Origin: a bacterium HR40
Lineage (GTDB): Bacteria > Pseudomonadota > Alphaproteobacteria > Geminicoccales > Geminicoccaceae
Assembly: GCA_002898275.1 (NCBI GenBank)
Contig: BEIQ01000001.1
Span: 613,899 to 677,898, forward strand
Direction of reading: 5' to 3'
Length of the DNA: 64,000 bases
The translations under genes were made by a program, and so were the position numbers. Within the stretch, counting starts at the first letter, position 1; each line of letters starts with the position of its first letter. Positions 26,413-35,387 of the stretch are shown here, in pieces. A model generated the notes under the pieces. It worked only from the letters and a program-made list of their open reading frames with translations. It did no database searches and was not told the origin of the DNA.

Positions 26413-26541
26413 CAAGTGCTCAGCCCTCAGCGGAGCGATCCCTAGCAGCTGTCGCCGGGAGGTTCTGTGGCTTTTCTCACATCCCGACAGCGACGGGCGC
26501 GGGCCCCGATCCCCGGCGCGACCCCATCGATGCACAGCCTC
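26413..26541 (-). other. Structured 3'UTR / candidate small RNA or leader
   Basis: On the minus strand, GTCGC-TGT-CGGGA pairs with TCCCG-GCGAC (about 26496 to 26452), enclosing a smaller TGTG/CACA hairpin with an AGAAAAGC loop. This sits directly before the terminator at 26371-26412. The arrangement (structured domain plus terminator) is that of a small RNA released from a 3' end or of a riboswitch/attenuator, but no known class was recognised. Confidence 0.3.
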
Positions 26542-27639
26542 TCAGCCGGCTTGCGGCAACCCGCGCGGCGAATCCGCGGCTCGCGAGAGTTCTTCGCGAT
26601 GCAGAGCGAAAAACGCGCGCCCCGAGTCGTAGCCAATGTCCCAGAGAGCTTCGAGATTGCTGCGCGACCAATCGAGGATATGTTCCCAGCGGTCCGGAGG
26701 GATGAGGAACGGAACTCTCAGCAACTTCTTTTTGTGCTTGCGGTTGTGAACCAGTTCGAAGAGGCGAGTGTCGTCCTTGCTCATCGCCACAAGCGGCAGA
26801 ATGATGGAACGGACCCAGGCGTCGTAGAGATCGCGTGGTTCGCGAATGAGCTCCTTGCGACTGAGTACATCGAAGACGACGATGGTATCGACCTGTGCGC
26901 GTTTCTCTTCTAGCAGGCCTTCGTAGTTAAGTGTGTCGATCGCCGACCCTTCGACGTAGACTTTCCCGTTCATGCGAAATGGTTCATAGATGAACGGAAA
27001 GGCGAGGGCGGCGTGGAAATGGTCGATGGTGATCTCGTCGCGAGAGAAGATTTCCATTTTCTGGTCGGTGACGTTGTAGGCGTTGATGTAGAATTCGCCA
27101 GGAAAACGGCGCAACGCCTCGAAATCGACCACCTCCTCGACCCACGGCGCCGGTTGGCACAATCCCTTGCTGGTCGGGCCGAGGTCGCTCGGGCACAGGA
27201 GGGCCGCCCACAGCGCCAGCCAATCGTCGCGCAGTTTGGTGGCGTCGGAGCCGAAAACGGAAGCGGGAAACCACCATTGGCTCCAGGCGAGCAGCCAGCG
27301 CGCCAAGGGATGTTCCGGCACGCCGTCCTTGCCACGGCGGCCGAACGCCGCGAGGGATCGGGTATAGTCGACGGCAGCCGGCCCCGGCTTGTGGAACACC
27401 TTGTAGTTGACCGGGAAGCGTTCATAGATCGCATCCGCCACTCCCATTTCGACCGTGCGACGGAGCGCCTCGGCACGGGTGGCGTCGCGCGGGGCGGCAT
27501 AGAGCAATCCCACGAGCATGCCGGCTCCGGCGGTCGACACGACGTCGAAGGAGACGCCCTCCTCGTCGAGAGCGGCGAGAGCGCCGGCCATGAGGGTGAG
27601 GGTTGGTGCGCCGCCACCGAGCATGAGGGCGATGGCCAT
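26542..27639 (-). CDS. Patatin-like protein lacking the catalytic serine motif
   Basis: The 365-residue protein aligns with patatin-type lipases: the glycine-rich oxyanion segment LGGGAPTLTLMAGALAALDEEGV, the elbow region VVSTAGAGMLVGLLYAAP, and AALAFPFIYEP before the second motif. However, the GxSxG nucleophile motif is replaced by S35-TAGAG40, and the Asp-Gly dyad motif by E230-G-S. It may therefore be inactive as a lipase and act as a binding or regulatory protein. The C-terminal half has clearly lower GC than its neighbours. It stands between the cyclase gene and the terminator, on the same strand as the cyclase (69-base gap). Confidence 0.8.
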   Translation of the reverse strand: MAIALMLGGGAPTLTLMAGALAALDEEGVSFDVVSTAGAGMLVGLLYAAPRDATRAEALRRTVEMGVADAIYERFPVNYKVFHKPGPAAVDYTRSLAAFGRRGKDGVPEHPLARWLLAWSQWWFPASVFGSDATKLRDDWLALWAALLCPSDLGPTSKGLCQPAPWVEEVVDFEALRRFPGEFYINAYNVTDQKMEIFSRDEITIDHFHAALAFPFIYEPFRMNGKVYVEGSAIDTLNYEGLLEEKRAQVDTIVVFDVLSRKELIREPRDLYDAWVRSIILPLVAMSKDDTRLFELVHNRKHKKKLLRVPFLIPPDRWEHILDWSRSNLEALWDIGYDSGRAFFALHREELSRAADSPRGLPQAG

Positions 27640-27708
27640 GGGGTGATCTCCCGTTGTCGGGCACGGCGCGGCCGACCGACGCGATCGGCCGGTCCGGCCG
27701 CGGAGAGG

Positions 27709-30700
27709 TCAGAGGAGGAGAGTGCGCGCCTCTGCCACCCGCTCGCAGCCGCGCGGCACGCCCATTTCGGCGAACAGCGAGGCGGCGCGGGCGAGCTCGC
27801 TGGTCGCGTCCTCGCGTCTGCCGGCCGCCGCCAAGGCGTGGCTGCGGGCCAGCAGCGACCAGGCGAGATCGTAGCGGGACTGGCTCTCCTCCTGGATGGC
27901 GATGGCGCGGTCGACAGCCGCGAGGGCGGCCTCGATGGCGGGTCGGGAGCGCGCGAGCAGGGTCTCGCACGTCACCCGCAAGGCGATGGACATGCCCCAA
28001 GGCTGTCGCGACTCCTCCGCCAGCCGGACCGCGCGCTGCACGAGCTCCTCCGCTTCGGTCGCTCGTCCGCGAAGGAGGGCCAGTTTCGCCCGCAAGGCGG
28101 TGAAAGCGCCGAGATGGAAGCTCGTGCCGAGGCGCGCCGCGAGCTGCTCCGCGGTCTCGAGATCGTCCGCTGCCGCCTCGAAGGCGTGGGCGAGGAGCTG
28201 CCCCTGACCGCGCCAGCCGTGTGCCAGATAGGAGCGGAAGAGATCGCCACAGCGCTCGGCGAGCTCGATGGTGGCGGCGAAATCGGCGGTAAAGTGCTCG
28301 GCATCCCCGCGCCAGGCGTGGACCACGCCGCGATAGCAATGGGCGGCGGCGAGGGTGGGGAGGTGGCCCACCGCCGAGGCGAGTGCGACCCCGTCGTCCG
28401 CCGCGCGTGCCGCCTCTTCGAAGCGACCCAAAAGCGCCAGGCCGAAGGCCAGGACGCCGGTCATGGCGGCGGTCTCGACCCGGTCGCCCAGGCGCTGCAT
28501 CTCCGAGATATTCTGGCTCGCATAGGCCACCGCCTCGCCGCCGCGGCCGCGCAAACAGGCGAGACGGGCGAGCAGGTTGACCGGCCGGGCGCACAGGGCC
28601 CCGCTGTCGCCGGCGGTGCGAGCGAGCTCGAGGCTGGCCTCGGCCAGATGCACGGCATCGTCGAAGTGCCCGAGCACGTAGTGCAGGCGTGCCGCCCAGT
28701 AACGGAGCTCCGCGCGAAGGAGCGGGTCGGAGACGGCACGCTCGGCGACATCGAGGCGGGCGAGATCGGCGAGCACCTCTTCGCGGTTCCGCGCCACAGC
28801 GGCGAGCGCGACAGCGCAGCGGGCGAGAAGCTCGCCCTGTTCGCCACCCGCGGCTGCGGCCCGTGCCGCCGCATCGGCCAGGTGATAGTGGGCGCGGGCC
28901 TCGTTTCCGGCATAGCGGGCACGGGCCTGATCGCCGGCGGCGAGGTGCCACGGCACCGCTCGCGCCGCCAGACCGGCGGCATCGAAGTGGCTGGCGACCA
29001 GCTCCGGATGGCGCGCTGCCAGCTCGGGGAACTCTCGTTCCATGATCTCGGCCACCCGTTGGTGCAGCATTTGCCGCCGCTCCCGCAGGAGACTCTCGAC
29101 CGCCACATCCTGGATGAGGGCATGGCGAAAACTGCCGATCGCTTCGGGGGGGTCGCCTTGCACGACGGCAAGGCCGGTCTCCCGCAGTCGCGCGAGGTGG
29201 AGGGCGAGCTCCTCGGGCGATATTCCCAGCATGCGGCGAAGGAGATCCACCCGGAAATGGCGGCCGAGGACCGCTGCCGCTTGTGCCACCAGCCGGACCG
29301 ACCCGAGCGAATCGAGTCGCGCCGTGAGCAGATCGCGAAGCGTGTCCGGCACCGGGGCAGTGTGCGCATCGCCGGCGCTCGCACGGCTGAGCAGGTGACG
29401 CGTGAGCTCCTCCACGAAGAGGGGTACCCCGTCGCTGCGCGCCGCAATCTCGTCCACCATCGCGTCCGTGACCGGTGCCGGGCCGGCGACGCTGGCGATG
29501 AGCTCGCGCACTCGGAGGGGATCGAGGCGGCTGAGGGACAGCACGGCCACATGCGGCTCGTCGCGCCAAGGTGGGAGGAATTCGGGGCGGGTGGTCAGAA
29601 CGAGCAGCATCGGCAGGCGCGGCAGGGCTGCAACGACGCGGGCGAGGAAATCGCCCGTCGAGGGATCGAGCCAGTGCGCATCCTCGACCAGCATCACGAC
29701 CGGCGAACGGCTGGCCACCCGACCGAGGAGCGATAGCAGGACCTCGTGGAAGCGCTCGCGCTCGAGGGCATCCACTCCCCCTCCCACGGGCCCGTTTGCT
29801 GCACAACCGAGCATGCGGGCGCAGAGCGCCACCGCCTCCTCGTCGCCTCGGCCGAGCTCGCGCAACATTTCGCTCAGGCGGCGACGCCGCTCTTCCGCCG
29901 GCGCACTGGCCTGGATCCCGGCAGCGCGCTCGAGGTGTTCGAGCACAGGGTGAAAGGGGCTGTCGCGGTGATAGGGGACGCAGAAATAGCGGACCCGAAC
30001 GTGGGGCTCGTGCCCGATCGCGGCGAGGAAATGGGCGATGGTGCGAGATTTGCCGATTCCCGCCTCGCCGGTGAGGATGACCGCCCGGCCGTGGCCCGCC
30101 ACGGCATCGTCCCACAGACCCGCGAGCAACGCCTGTTCCCGCTCGCGGCCGACGAAGGGACACAACCCGACTGCGGTCCGGCGCGAGCCGAAGCGGTCGA
30201 CCCCGCGTCGCTCGCCCAGTACCCTCCAGGCGCGCACCGTTCCCGCGAATCCCTTGAGGCGATGCTCGCCCAGCTCCTCGAGCTCGAACTGATCGCCCAC
30301 CAGTTCGCGCGTGAGTGGCCCGATGACGATGCCATCGGCTGGTGCGAGCGACTGGAGCCGCGCGGCCATGGCGAGGGGTTCGCCGATCATGGCGAGCAGC
30401 GCCGTCCGCCCTTCGGTCTCGTCGGAGGTGACGACGAGCCCGGTCGCCACCCCGAGGCGCACGCGAAGCGGCAGCGCCTCGTGGCGGCGCCGCTCCGCGA
30501 CGGCTCGCAGCAAGGCGAGGGCCGCTCGTACGGCTCGCTCGGCGTCATCCTCGTGGGCGAGCGGGTAGCCGAAGCAGGCGAGGATGCCGTCGCCGAGGAA
30601 CTGGGTGACCACGCCATCGTACCGGTGCACGCAGTCGCTGCACAATCGTCGCAGACCGCGCAACAACTGCTGCAGGGCCTCGGGATCGTGTTCCCTGCCG

Positions 30701-30948
30701 ATGCGGGTGGAGTCCACGAGATCGCAGAAGAGCACGGTGAGTTGGCGGCGTTCGCCGCCGGAGCTGTTGCCAGCTGGACCGCCGACCTCGCCGGCCGCGG
30801 CAAGGGGCAGACCGCAGCCGCTGCAGAAGCGTGCGTCCGGGGCATTCTCGAAGCCGCAACGGGTACAGGAGCGCGGCAACGGCCGCCCGCAATGACCACA
30901 GAAGCGGTGTCCGGTGGCATTGTCCGAATCACACCAAGGGCACTTCAC
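27709..30948 (-). CDS. Zinc-ribbon / class III cyclase-like / ATPase / TPR signalling protein
   Basis: The 1079-residue protein begins with a double zinc ribbon (CxxC pairs at 3/6, 17/20, 28/31 and 42/45). A class III nucleotidyl cyclase domain follows (about 66-245), with the metal aspartates Asp76 (LFCDLVDST) and Asp120 (FLGDGIL). Then comes a P-loop ATPase (GEAGIGKS at 294-301, with MLVEDAHWLD as Walker B) and a long C-terminal array of TPR-like helices. In the NxxxR transition-state motif of cyclases, Asn is replaced by Ala193 while Arg197 remains, so catalysis may be weak or lost. The GTG start is fixed by GGAGGAG nine bases upstream. It would be cytosolic; the signal sensed is unknown. 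Confidence 0.88.
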   Translation of the reverse strand: MKCPWCDSDNATGHRFCGHCGRPLPRSCTRCGFENAPDARFCSGCGLPLAAAGEVGGPAGNSSGGERRQLTVLFCDLVDSTRIGREHDPEALQQLLRGLRRLCSDCVHRYDGVVTQFLGDGILACFGYPLAHEDDAERAVRAALALLRAVAERRRHEALPLRVRLGVATGLVVTSDETEGRTALLAMIGEPLAMAARLQSLAPADGIVIGPLTRELVGDQFELEELGEHRLKGFAGTVRAWRVLGERRGVDRFGSRRTAVGLCPFVGREREQALLAGLWDDAVAGHGRAVILTGEAGIGKSRTIAHFLAAIGHEPHVRVRYFCVPYHRDSPFHPVLEHLERAAGIQASAPAEERRRRLSEMLRELGRGDEEAVALCARMLGCAANGPVGGGVDALERERFHEVLLSLLGRVASRSPVVMLVEDAHWLDPSTGDFLARVVAALPRLPMLLVLTTRPEFLPPWRDEPHVAVLSLSRLDPLRVRELIASVAGPAPVTDAMVDEIAARSDGVPLFVEELTRHLLSRASAGDAHTAPVPDTLRDLLTARLDSLGSVRLVAQAAAVLGRHFRVDLLRRMLGISPEELALHLARLRETGLAVVQGDPPEAIGSFRHALIQDVAVESLLRERRQMLHQRVAEIMEREFPELAARHPELVASHFDAAGLAARAVPWHLAAGDQARARYAGNEARAHYHLADAAARAAAAGGEQGELLARCAVALAAVARNREEVLADLARLDVAERAVSDPLLRAELRYWAARLHYVLGHFDDAVHLAEASLELARTAGDSGALCARPVNLLARLACLRGRGGEAVAYASQNISEMQRLGDRVETAAMTGVLAFGLALLGRFEEAARAADDGVALASAVGHLPTLAAAHCYRGVVHAWRGDAEHFTADFAATIELAERCGDLFRSYLAHGWRGQGQLLAHAFEAAADDLETAEQLAARLGTSFHLGAFTALRAKLALLRGRATEAEELVQRAVRLAEESRQPWGMSIALRVTCETLLARSRPAIEAALAAVDRAIAIQEESQSRYDLAWSLLARSHALAAAGRREDATSELARAASLFAEMGVPRGCERVAEARTLLL

Positions 30949-31198
30949 CGAGCCGCACTCCTCCCCGACGCACGAGGGCGAGCCGTCATGGTGCCCAGGG
31001 AACGACCGTACCTTCCCGCCCGGGCTTCCAGGAAGCCAGACGATCTTGGCTACACCCTCGCGGTTCGCGAGGCAAGCCTCATCCTCCGGCTCGACTCGGC
31101 CCACGGCAGGCGAGCCGCGGTGTCGAGCGCATTGCGTCGCACGAGGGGCGTGCTAGAAGCCGGTGCACCCGCGCTGCTGTCGATCCTTCTGGAGAAAC

Positions 31199-32719
31199 AT
31201 GGCCTCCGAGCTGCGCCATCCGACCGCGTCCGGCGTCGCCGACACGCCGGTCTTGCGCACGGTCCCGCACAATCTGCGGGCCGAGCTCGCGGTGCTGGGC
31301 GCCATTCTGGTCAACAACGAGGTCTACCATCGCATCGGTGACTTCCTGATCGCCGACGACTTCTACGAACCGGTCCACCGGCGCATCTACGAAGCCTGTG
31401 CGGCGACGATCGCCCGCGGCCAACTCGCCGACCACACTACGCTCTATCATCTGTTCGACACCGATCCCGCTCTCGCCGAGCTGGATGGCGGCGTCTATCT
31501 CGAACGCATCGCGCGCGCCGCCGAGCTGATCGTCGATCCGGTGGAATATGCGCGGGTCGTGCACGATCTCGCGGTCCGCCGGCGGTTGATCGAGATCGGC
31601 GAGGAGGTGGTCAACGAGGCCTTCGATCCGGACAATCGCGCCTCCGCCATCGAGCAGATCGAAAAGGCCGAACAGAAGCTGTTCGAACTCGCCCAGCGGG
31701 GCGAGGCCCGCGGGGACTTCCGCGGCTTCCCGGAGGTGCTCGAGAGTGCCGTCCGCTATATCCATGCGGCCTACCACAAGGCCGGCAACGTCACCGGTGT
31801 GCCGACCGGGCTCGTCGGTCTCGACGAGAAACTGGGGGGACTGCAGCGTTCCGATCTCGTGGTGCTGGCTGCCCGCCCGAGCATGGGCAAGACGGCACTC
31901 GCCCTCACCATCGCCGCCAATGCCGCAGCGCGCAAGGCAGTCGGCCCGGAGGCCCAGGGACTGCGGCACGAGAACTATGTCGTAGGCTTGTTCTCGCTCG
32001 AGATGTCCGCAGAACAGTTGGCGATGCGGCTATTGTCGGCGGAGGCGCGGATTCCGACCGACGAATTGCGCCGCGGCCGCCTGCGGGAAGAGGATTTCGA
32101 GCGGATCGTCCGTGCCACCCGCGACCTCGCGGTGCGGCCCCTGTTCATCGACGACACACCGGCGTTATCCATCGCTGCCCTGCGCACCCGTGCCAGGCGT
32201 CTCAAGCGCACCCATGGACTGTCGCTGCTCATCGTCGATTATTTGCAGCTGTTGCGGGGCGTGAGCGGCCCCGCCCAACACAACCGGGTCCAGGAGATCA
32301 GCGAGATCAGCCAAGGGCTCAAGGCCATCGCCAAGGAACTGGACGTGCCGGTCCTCGCCCTGTCGCAGCTGTCGCGGGCGGTCGAATCGCGCGAGGACAA
32401 GCGGCCGCAGCTATCGGACCTGCGAGAAAGCGGCAGCATCGAACAGGATGCCGATGTCGTGATGTTCGTCTATCGCGACGAGTACTACCAGTCGCGTTCG
32501 GAACCCAAGCAGCGTCCAGACGAGGCCGACGAGAAGTTCCAGGAACGTTACGAACGCTGGAAGCAACGGCTCGAGGAAAGCCATAATCGCGCGGAAGTGA
32601 TCGTCGCCAAGCAGCGCAACGGCCCCATCGGTGTCGTCCACCTGCAGTTCGACGCGCGCTTCGGTCGTTTTTACGATCTCGAGATGACCCACCATCCCGA
32701 CGAGTTCGGCGGCCCCTGA
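31199..32719 (+). CDS. dnaB: Replicative DNA helicase DnaB
   Basis: The 506-residue hexameric helicase unwinds DNA at the replication fork. It has the N-terminal DnaB domain (LRAELAVLGAILVNNEVYHRIGDFL), the RecA-like core with Walker A ARPSMGKTALAL, FSLEMSAEQLAMRL, Walker B LLIVDYLQLL, the ALSQLSRAVESREDKRPQLSDLRESGSIEQDADVV segment, and KQRNGPIGVVHLQF near the end. The ATG at 31199 follows GGAG closely. It is the first gene of a long operon, 3 bases ahead of alr and divergent from the cyclase gene. Confidence 0.97.
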   Translation: MASELRHPTASGVADTPVLRTVPHNLRAELAVLGAILVNNEVYHRIGDFLIADDFYEPVHRRIYEACAATIARGQLADHTTLYHLFDTDPALAELDGGVYLERIARAAELIVDPVEYARVVHDLAVRRRLIEIGEEVVNEAFDPDNRASAIEQIEKAEQKLFELAQRGEARGDFRGFPEVLESAVRYIHAAYHKAGNVTGVPTGLVGLDEKLGGLQRSDLVVLAARPSMGKTALALTIAANAAARKAVGPEAQGLRHENYVVGLFSLEMSAEQLAMRLLSAEARIPTDELRRGRLREEDFERIVRATRDLAVRPLFIDDTPALSIAALRTRARRLKRTHGLSLLIVDYLQLLRGVSGPAQHNRVQEISEISQGLKAIAKELDVPVLALSQLSRAVESREDKRPQLSDLRESGSIEQDADVVMFVYRDEYYQSRSEPKQRPDEADEKFQERYERWKQRLEESHNRAEVIVAKQRNGPIGVVHLQFDARFGRFYDLEMTHHPDEFGGP

Positions 32720-32722
32720 AGC

Positions 32723-33811
32723 ATGCGCGCCCGACTCATCGTCGATCTCGCGGCGATCGCGGCCAACTGGCGCCGGCTCGCGGTCGCCGGTGCGCCGGCA
32801 GAAACCGCCGCCGTGGTCAAGGCCGACGCCTATGGACTCGGTCTCGCAGCCGTGGCCCCGACCCTCGCTCGCGCCGGCTGTCGGCATTTCTTCGTCGCTC
32901 GTCTGGAGGAGGGGATCGCGCTGCGCGCCCTCTTGCCCGACAGCCGGATCTTCGTCCTCGACGGTGTCGGACCCGGCGAGGCGGGGGTCTTCCGAGCCCA
33001 CCGCTTGGTGCCGGTCCTCAACCACGAAGGCCAGATCGCCCGCTGGCGGGAGGCCGCCGCCGCTGCGGGCGAGCCGCTCGAGGCGGCACTCCACGTCGAC
33101 ACCGGGATGACCCGGCTCGGGCTTGCCGACGACCGGGTCCTGGCGCTCGAGCCCGCCGACTTCGAGGGCATCCGCCTCGTCCTGATCGTGAGCCATCTCG
33201 CCTGCGCCGACGATCCCGATCATCCGCTCAACGCCCGGCAACTCTCGACCTTTCTCGGCATCCGCCAGCGGTTCGCCACGATTCCCGCCAGCCTCGCCGC
33301 ATCCTCGGGGATCTTTTTGGGTCGGGCGTTCCATTTCGACCTGCTGCGGCCGGGAGCGGCCCTCTATGGCGTGAATCCCACACCGGGACGACCCAATCCC
33401 ATGCAGCCGGTGGTGGAATTGCGGGCACCGGTGATCCAGATCCATGACATCCGGAGCGTCCGCACCGTCGGCTATGGGGCGACGCGCGAGCTCCCCTCGG
33501 GGGTCAGGGTCGCGACGATTGCCGCAGGCTATGCCGATGGCATCTTGCGGGCGGCCTCGGATCGTGCGGTGGCCCGCTATGCCGATTTCGAGCTGCCGAT
33601 CGTCGGAAGAGTGTCGATGGATCTCGTGACGTTGGACGTGAGCGCCGTGCCTCCCGAGCGGATCGGCGAGGGCTGCGAGGTGACGCTCATCGGCGGCGCC
33701 GACGGGGTGGATCGACTGGCCGCCGCTGCCGGCACCATCGGTTACGAGGTGCTCGCGCGGCTCGGGCCACGTTGCGCACGCCACTATTTGCCGGCGGAGC
33801 CCGGACCGTGA
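32723..33811 (+). CDS. alr: Alanine racemase
   Basis: This 362-residue fold III PLP enzyme makes D-alanine for peptidoglycan. The PLP Lys33 is in VVKADAYGLG. HVDTGMTRLG, SHLACADD, the LRPGAALYGV segment, TVGYGATRE with the catalytic tyrosine, and GRVSMDLVTLDVS are all present. It lies 3 bases after dnaB and its TGA overlaps the GTG of the next gene. Confidence 0.96.
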   Translation: MRARLIVDLAAIAANWRRLAVAGAPAETAAVVKADAYGLGLAAVAPTLARAGCRHFFVARLEEGIALRALLPDSRIFVLDGVGPGEAGVFRAHRLVPVLNHEGQIARWREAAAAAGEPLEAALHVDTGMTRLGLADDRVLALEPADFEGIRLVLIVSHLACADDPDHPLNARQLSTFLGIRQRFATIPASLAASSGIFLGRAFHFDLLRPGAALYGVNPTPGRPNPMQPVVELRAPVIQIHDIRSVRTVGYGATRELPSGVRVATIAAGYADGILRAASDRAVARYADFELPIVGRVSMDLVTLDVSAVPPERIGEGCEVTLIGGADGVDRLAAAAGTIGYEVLARLGPRCARHYLPAEPGP

Positions 33812-34581
33812 ACCCGCTCGCCCTCGTCGGCCGCAGCGCGCTTGCCGCCTGCGAGACGGTGGGCCACCTCGCGCTCTTCGCCCTCGACGCCGTGCTGCGA
33901 GGGCTGCGGGGCCCTTGGTATCCACGCCAGATCTTCCGCCAGATGGTGGAAATTGGCTATTTTTCCTTGCCCGTCGTCGGGCTCACGGCGATCTTTACCG
34001 GGATGGTGCTGGCGCTCCAGAGCTATACCGGATTTTCCCGCTTCGAGGCGCAGAACGCCATCCCGACGATCGTCGTGCTGTCGATGACCCGCGAACTCGG
34101 ACCGGTATTGGCTGGCCTCATGGTGGCGGGCCGGGTCGGTGCGGCCATGGCGGCAGAACTGGGCACCATGCGGGTGACGGAGCAGATCGACGCCCTCACC
34201 ACGCTCGCCACCGATCCGATGCGCTATCTCGTCTTCCCGAGATTGCTCGCAGCCGTGCTCATGTTGCCGCTGCTCGTGCTGGTCGCCGATGTCATCGGTG
34301 TGCTCGGCGGCTTCCTGGTCTCGACCCTCAAGCTCGGCTTCGGCCCCATCGAGTACATCAACCGTACCATCGACCATCTCGAGAGCGAGGACGTGGCATC
34401 GGGTCTCGTCAAGGCGGCGGTGTTCGGCTTCATCGTCGCCCTCATGGGCTGTTATCAGGGCTACCACAGCCGAGGTGGAGCCCAGGGGGTCGGTGCGGCG
34501 ACCACGCTTGCCGTGGTCTCGGCCTCGATCCTCATCCTCACCGCCGACTACATGCTCACCGAAATTTTCTTCAGCCGATGA
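33808..34581 (+). CDS. mlaE: MlaE-family ABC lipid transporter permease
   Basis: The 257-residue integral membrane protein is an MlaE (DUF140) permease: EIGYFSLPVVGLTAIFTGMVLALQ, RELGPVLAGLMVAGRVGAAMAAELGTMRVTEQIDAL and FGFIVALMGCYQGYHSRGGAQGVGAATT are family signatures. With MlaF it moves phospholipids between the membranes. The GTG start overlaps the alr stop. No MlaD/MlaC genes follow in the window, so the periplasmic partners must be elsewhere. Confidence 0.92.
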   Translation: MNPLALVGRSALAACETVGHLALFALDAVLRGLRGPWYPRQIFRQMVEIGYFSLPVVGLTAIFTGMVLALQSYTGFSRFEAQNAIPTIVVLSMTRELGPVLAGLMVAGRVGAAMAAELGTMRVTEQIDALTTLATDPMRYLVFPRLLAAVLMLPLLVLVADVIGVLGGFLVSTLKLGFGPIEYINRTIDHLESEDVASGLVKAAVFGFIVALMGCYQGYHSRGGAQGVGAATTLAVVSASILILTADYMLTEIFFSR

Positions 34582-35387
34582 ACGGCACCGCTCCCAAAAT
34601 CCGCATCCGCGGGCTCGAGAAACGCTTCGGCGGCAAGGAGGTGCTGCGCGGTCTCGACCTCGACGTCCCGGCCGGACGCTCGCTCGTGGTCATCGGCGGC
34701 TCGGGGACCGGCAAATCGGTGCTGCTCAAATGCATCCTCGGCATTCTGCCGGCGGACGGCGGTTCCATCCAGGTCGATGGCGAGGAGGTGGTGGGCGCGA
34801 ACGATGCCACTTTGAACCGCATCCGCCTCAAGTTCGGCATGTTGTTCCAGGGGTCGGCGCTGTTCGACAGCCTGCCGGTATGGGAGAATGTCGCTTTCGG
34901 TCTGCTCGCGCGCCGGCTCGCCAACCGGCGGACGGCGAAGGAGATCGCGATTCGCACCCTCGCCCGGGTGGGGCTCGGCCCGGACGTCGCCGACTTGTGG
35001 CCAGCTGAACTGTCGGGCGGCATGCAGAAGCGGGTGGGCCTCGCCCGAGCGATCGCCACCGAGCCCGAGATCCTGTTCTTCGACGAACCGACCACTGGCC
35101 TCGATCCGATCACGGCCGATGTCATCAACGAGCTCATCCGACGCTCGGTGCGCAAGCTCGGTGCCACCGCCCTGTCGATCACCCACGATATGGCGAGCGT
35201 CCGCAAGATCGCCGACCGGGTCGCCATGCTTTACGACGGCCGGATCATCTGGGAGGGCCCGGTCGGGGCGATCGACAGGAGCGGCAATCCCTATGTCGAT
35301 CAGTTCATTCACGGACGGGCGGACGGCCCGATCCGGGTCCTCCAGCTCGCCGAGCTCGACGAAGCTCCGGGGACGGCCGCAGGGTGA
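34578..35387 (+). CDS. mlaF: MlaF-family ABC transporter ATPase
   Basis: The 269-residue ATPase partner of the MlaE permease has Walker A GGSGTGKSVLLK, the Q-loop FGMLFQGSALFDSLPVWENVAF, signature ELSGGMQKRVGLARAIA, Walker B ILFFDEPTTGLDP and the H-loop ITHDMAS. The ATG overlaps the mlaE stop (ATGA) and its own stop overlaps radA, so the pair is translationally coupled within the operon. Confidence 0.93.
   Translation: MNGTAPKIRIRGLEKRFGGKEVLRGLDLDVPAGRSLVVIGGSGTGKSVLLKCILGILPADGGSIQVDGEEVVGANDATLNRIRLKFGMLFQGSALFDSLPVWENVAFGLLARRLANRRTAKEIAIRTLARVGLGPDVADLWPAELSGGMQKRVGLARAIATEPEILFFDEPTTGLDPITADVINELIRRSVRKLGATALSITHDMASVRKIADRVAMLYDGRIIWEGPVGAIDRSGNPYVDQFIHGRADGPIRVLQLAELDEAPGTAAG

Noticed and set aside
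26371-26541. A known riboswitch (guanidine-I, TPP, glycine, SAM)
   Set aside because: Short matches such as CTAGGG exist, but the conserved cores of these classes are absent.
27013-29736. A 907-codon open frame on the plus strand through the cyclase and patatin genes
   Set aside because: It is antisense to two genes with clear domains; long shadow frames are expected at this GC content.
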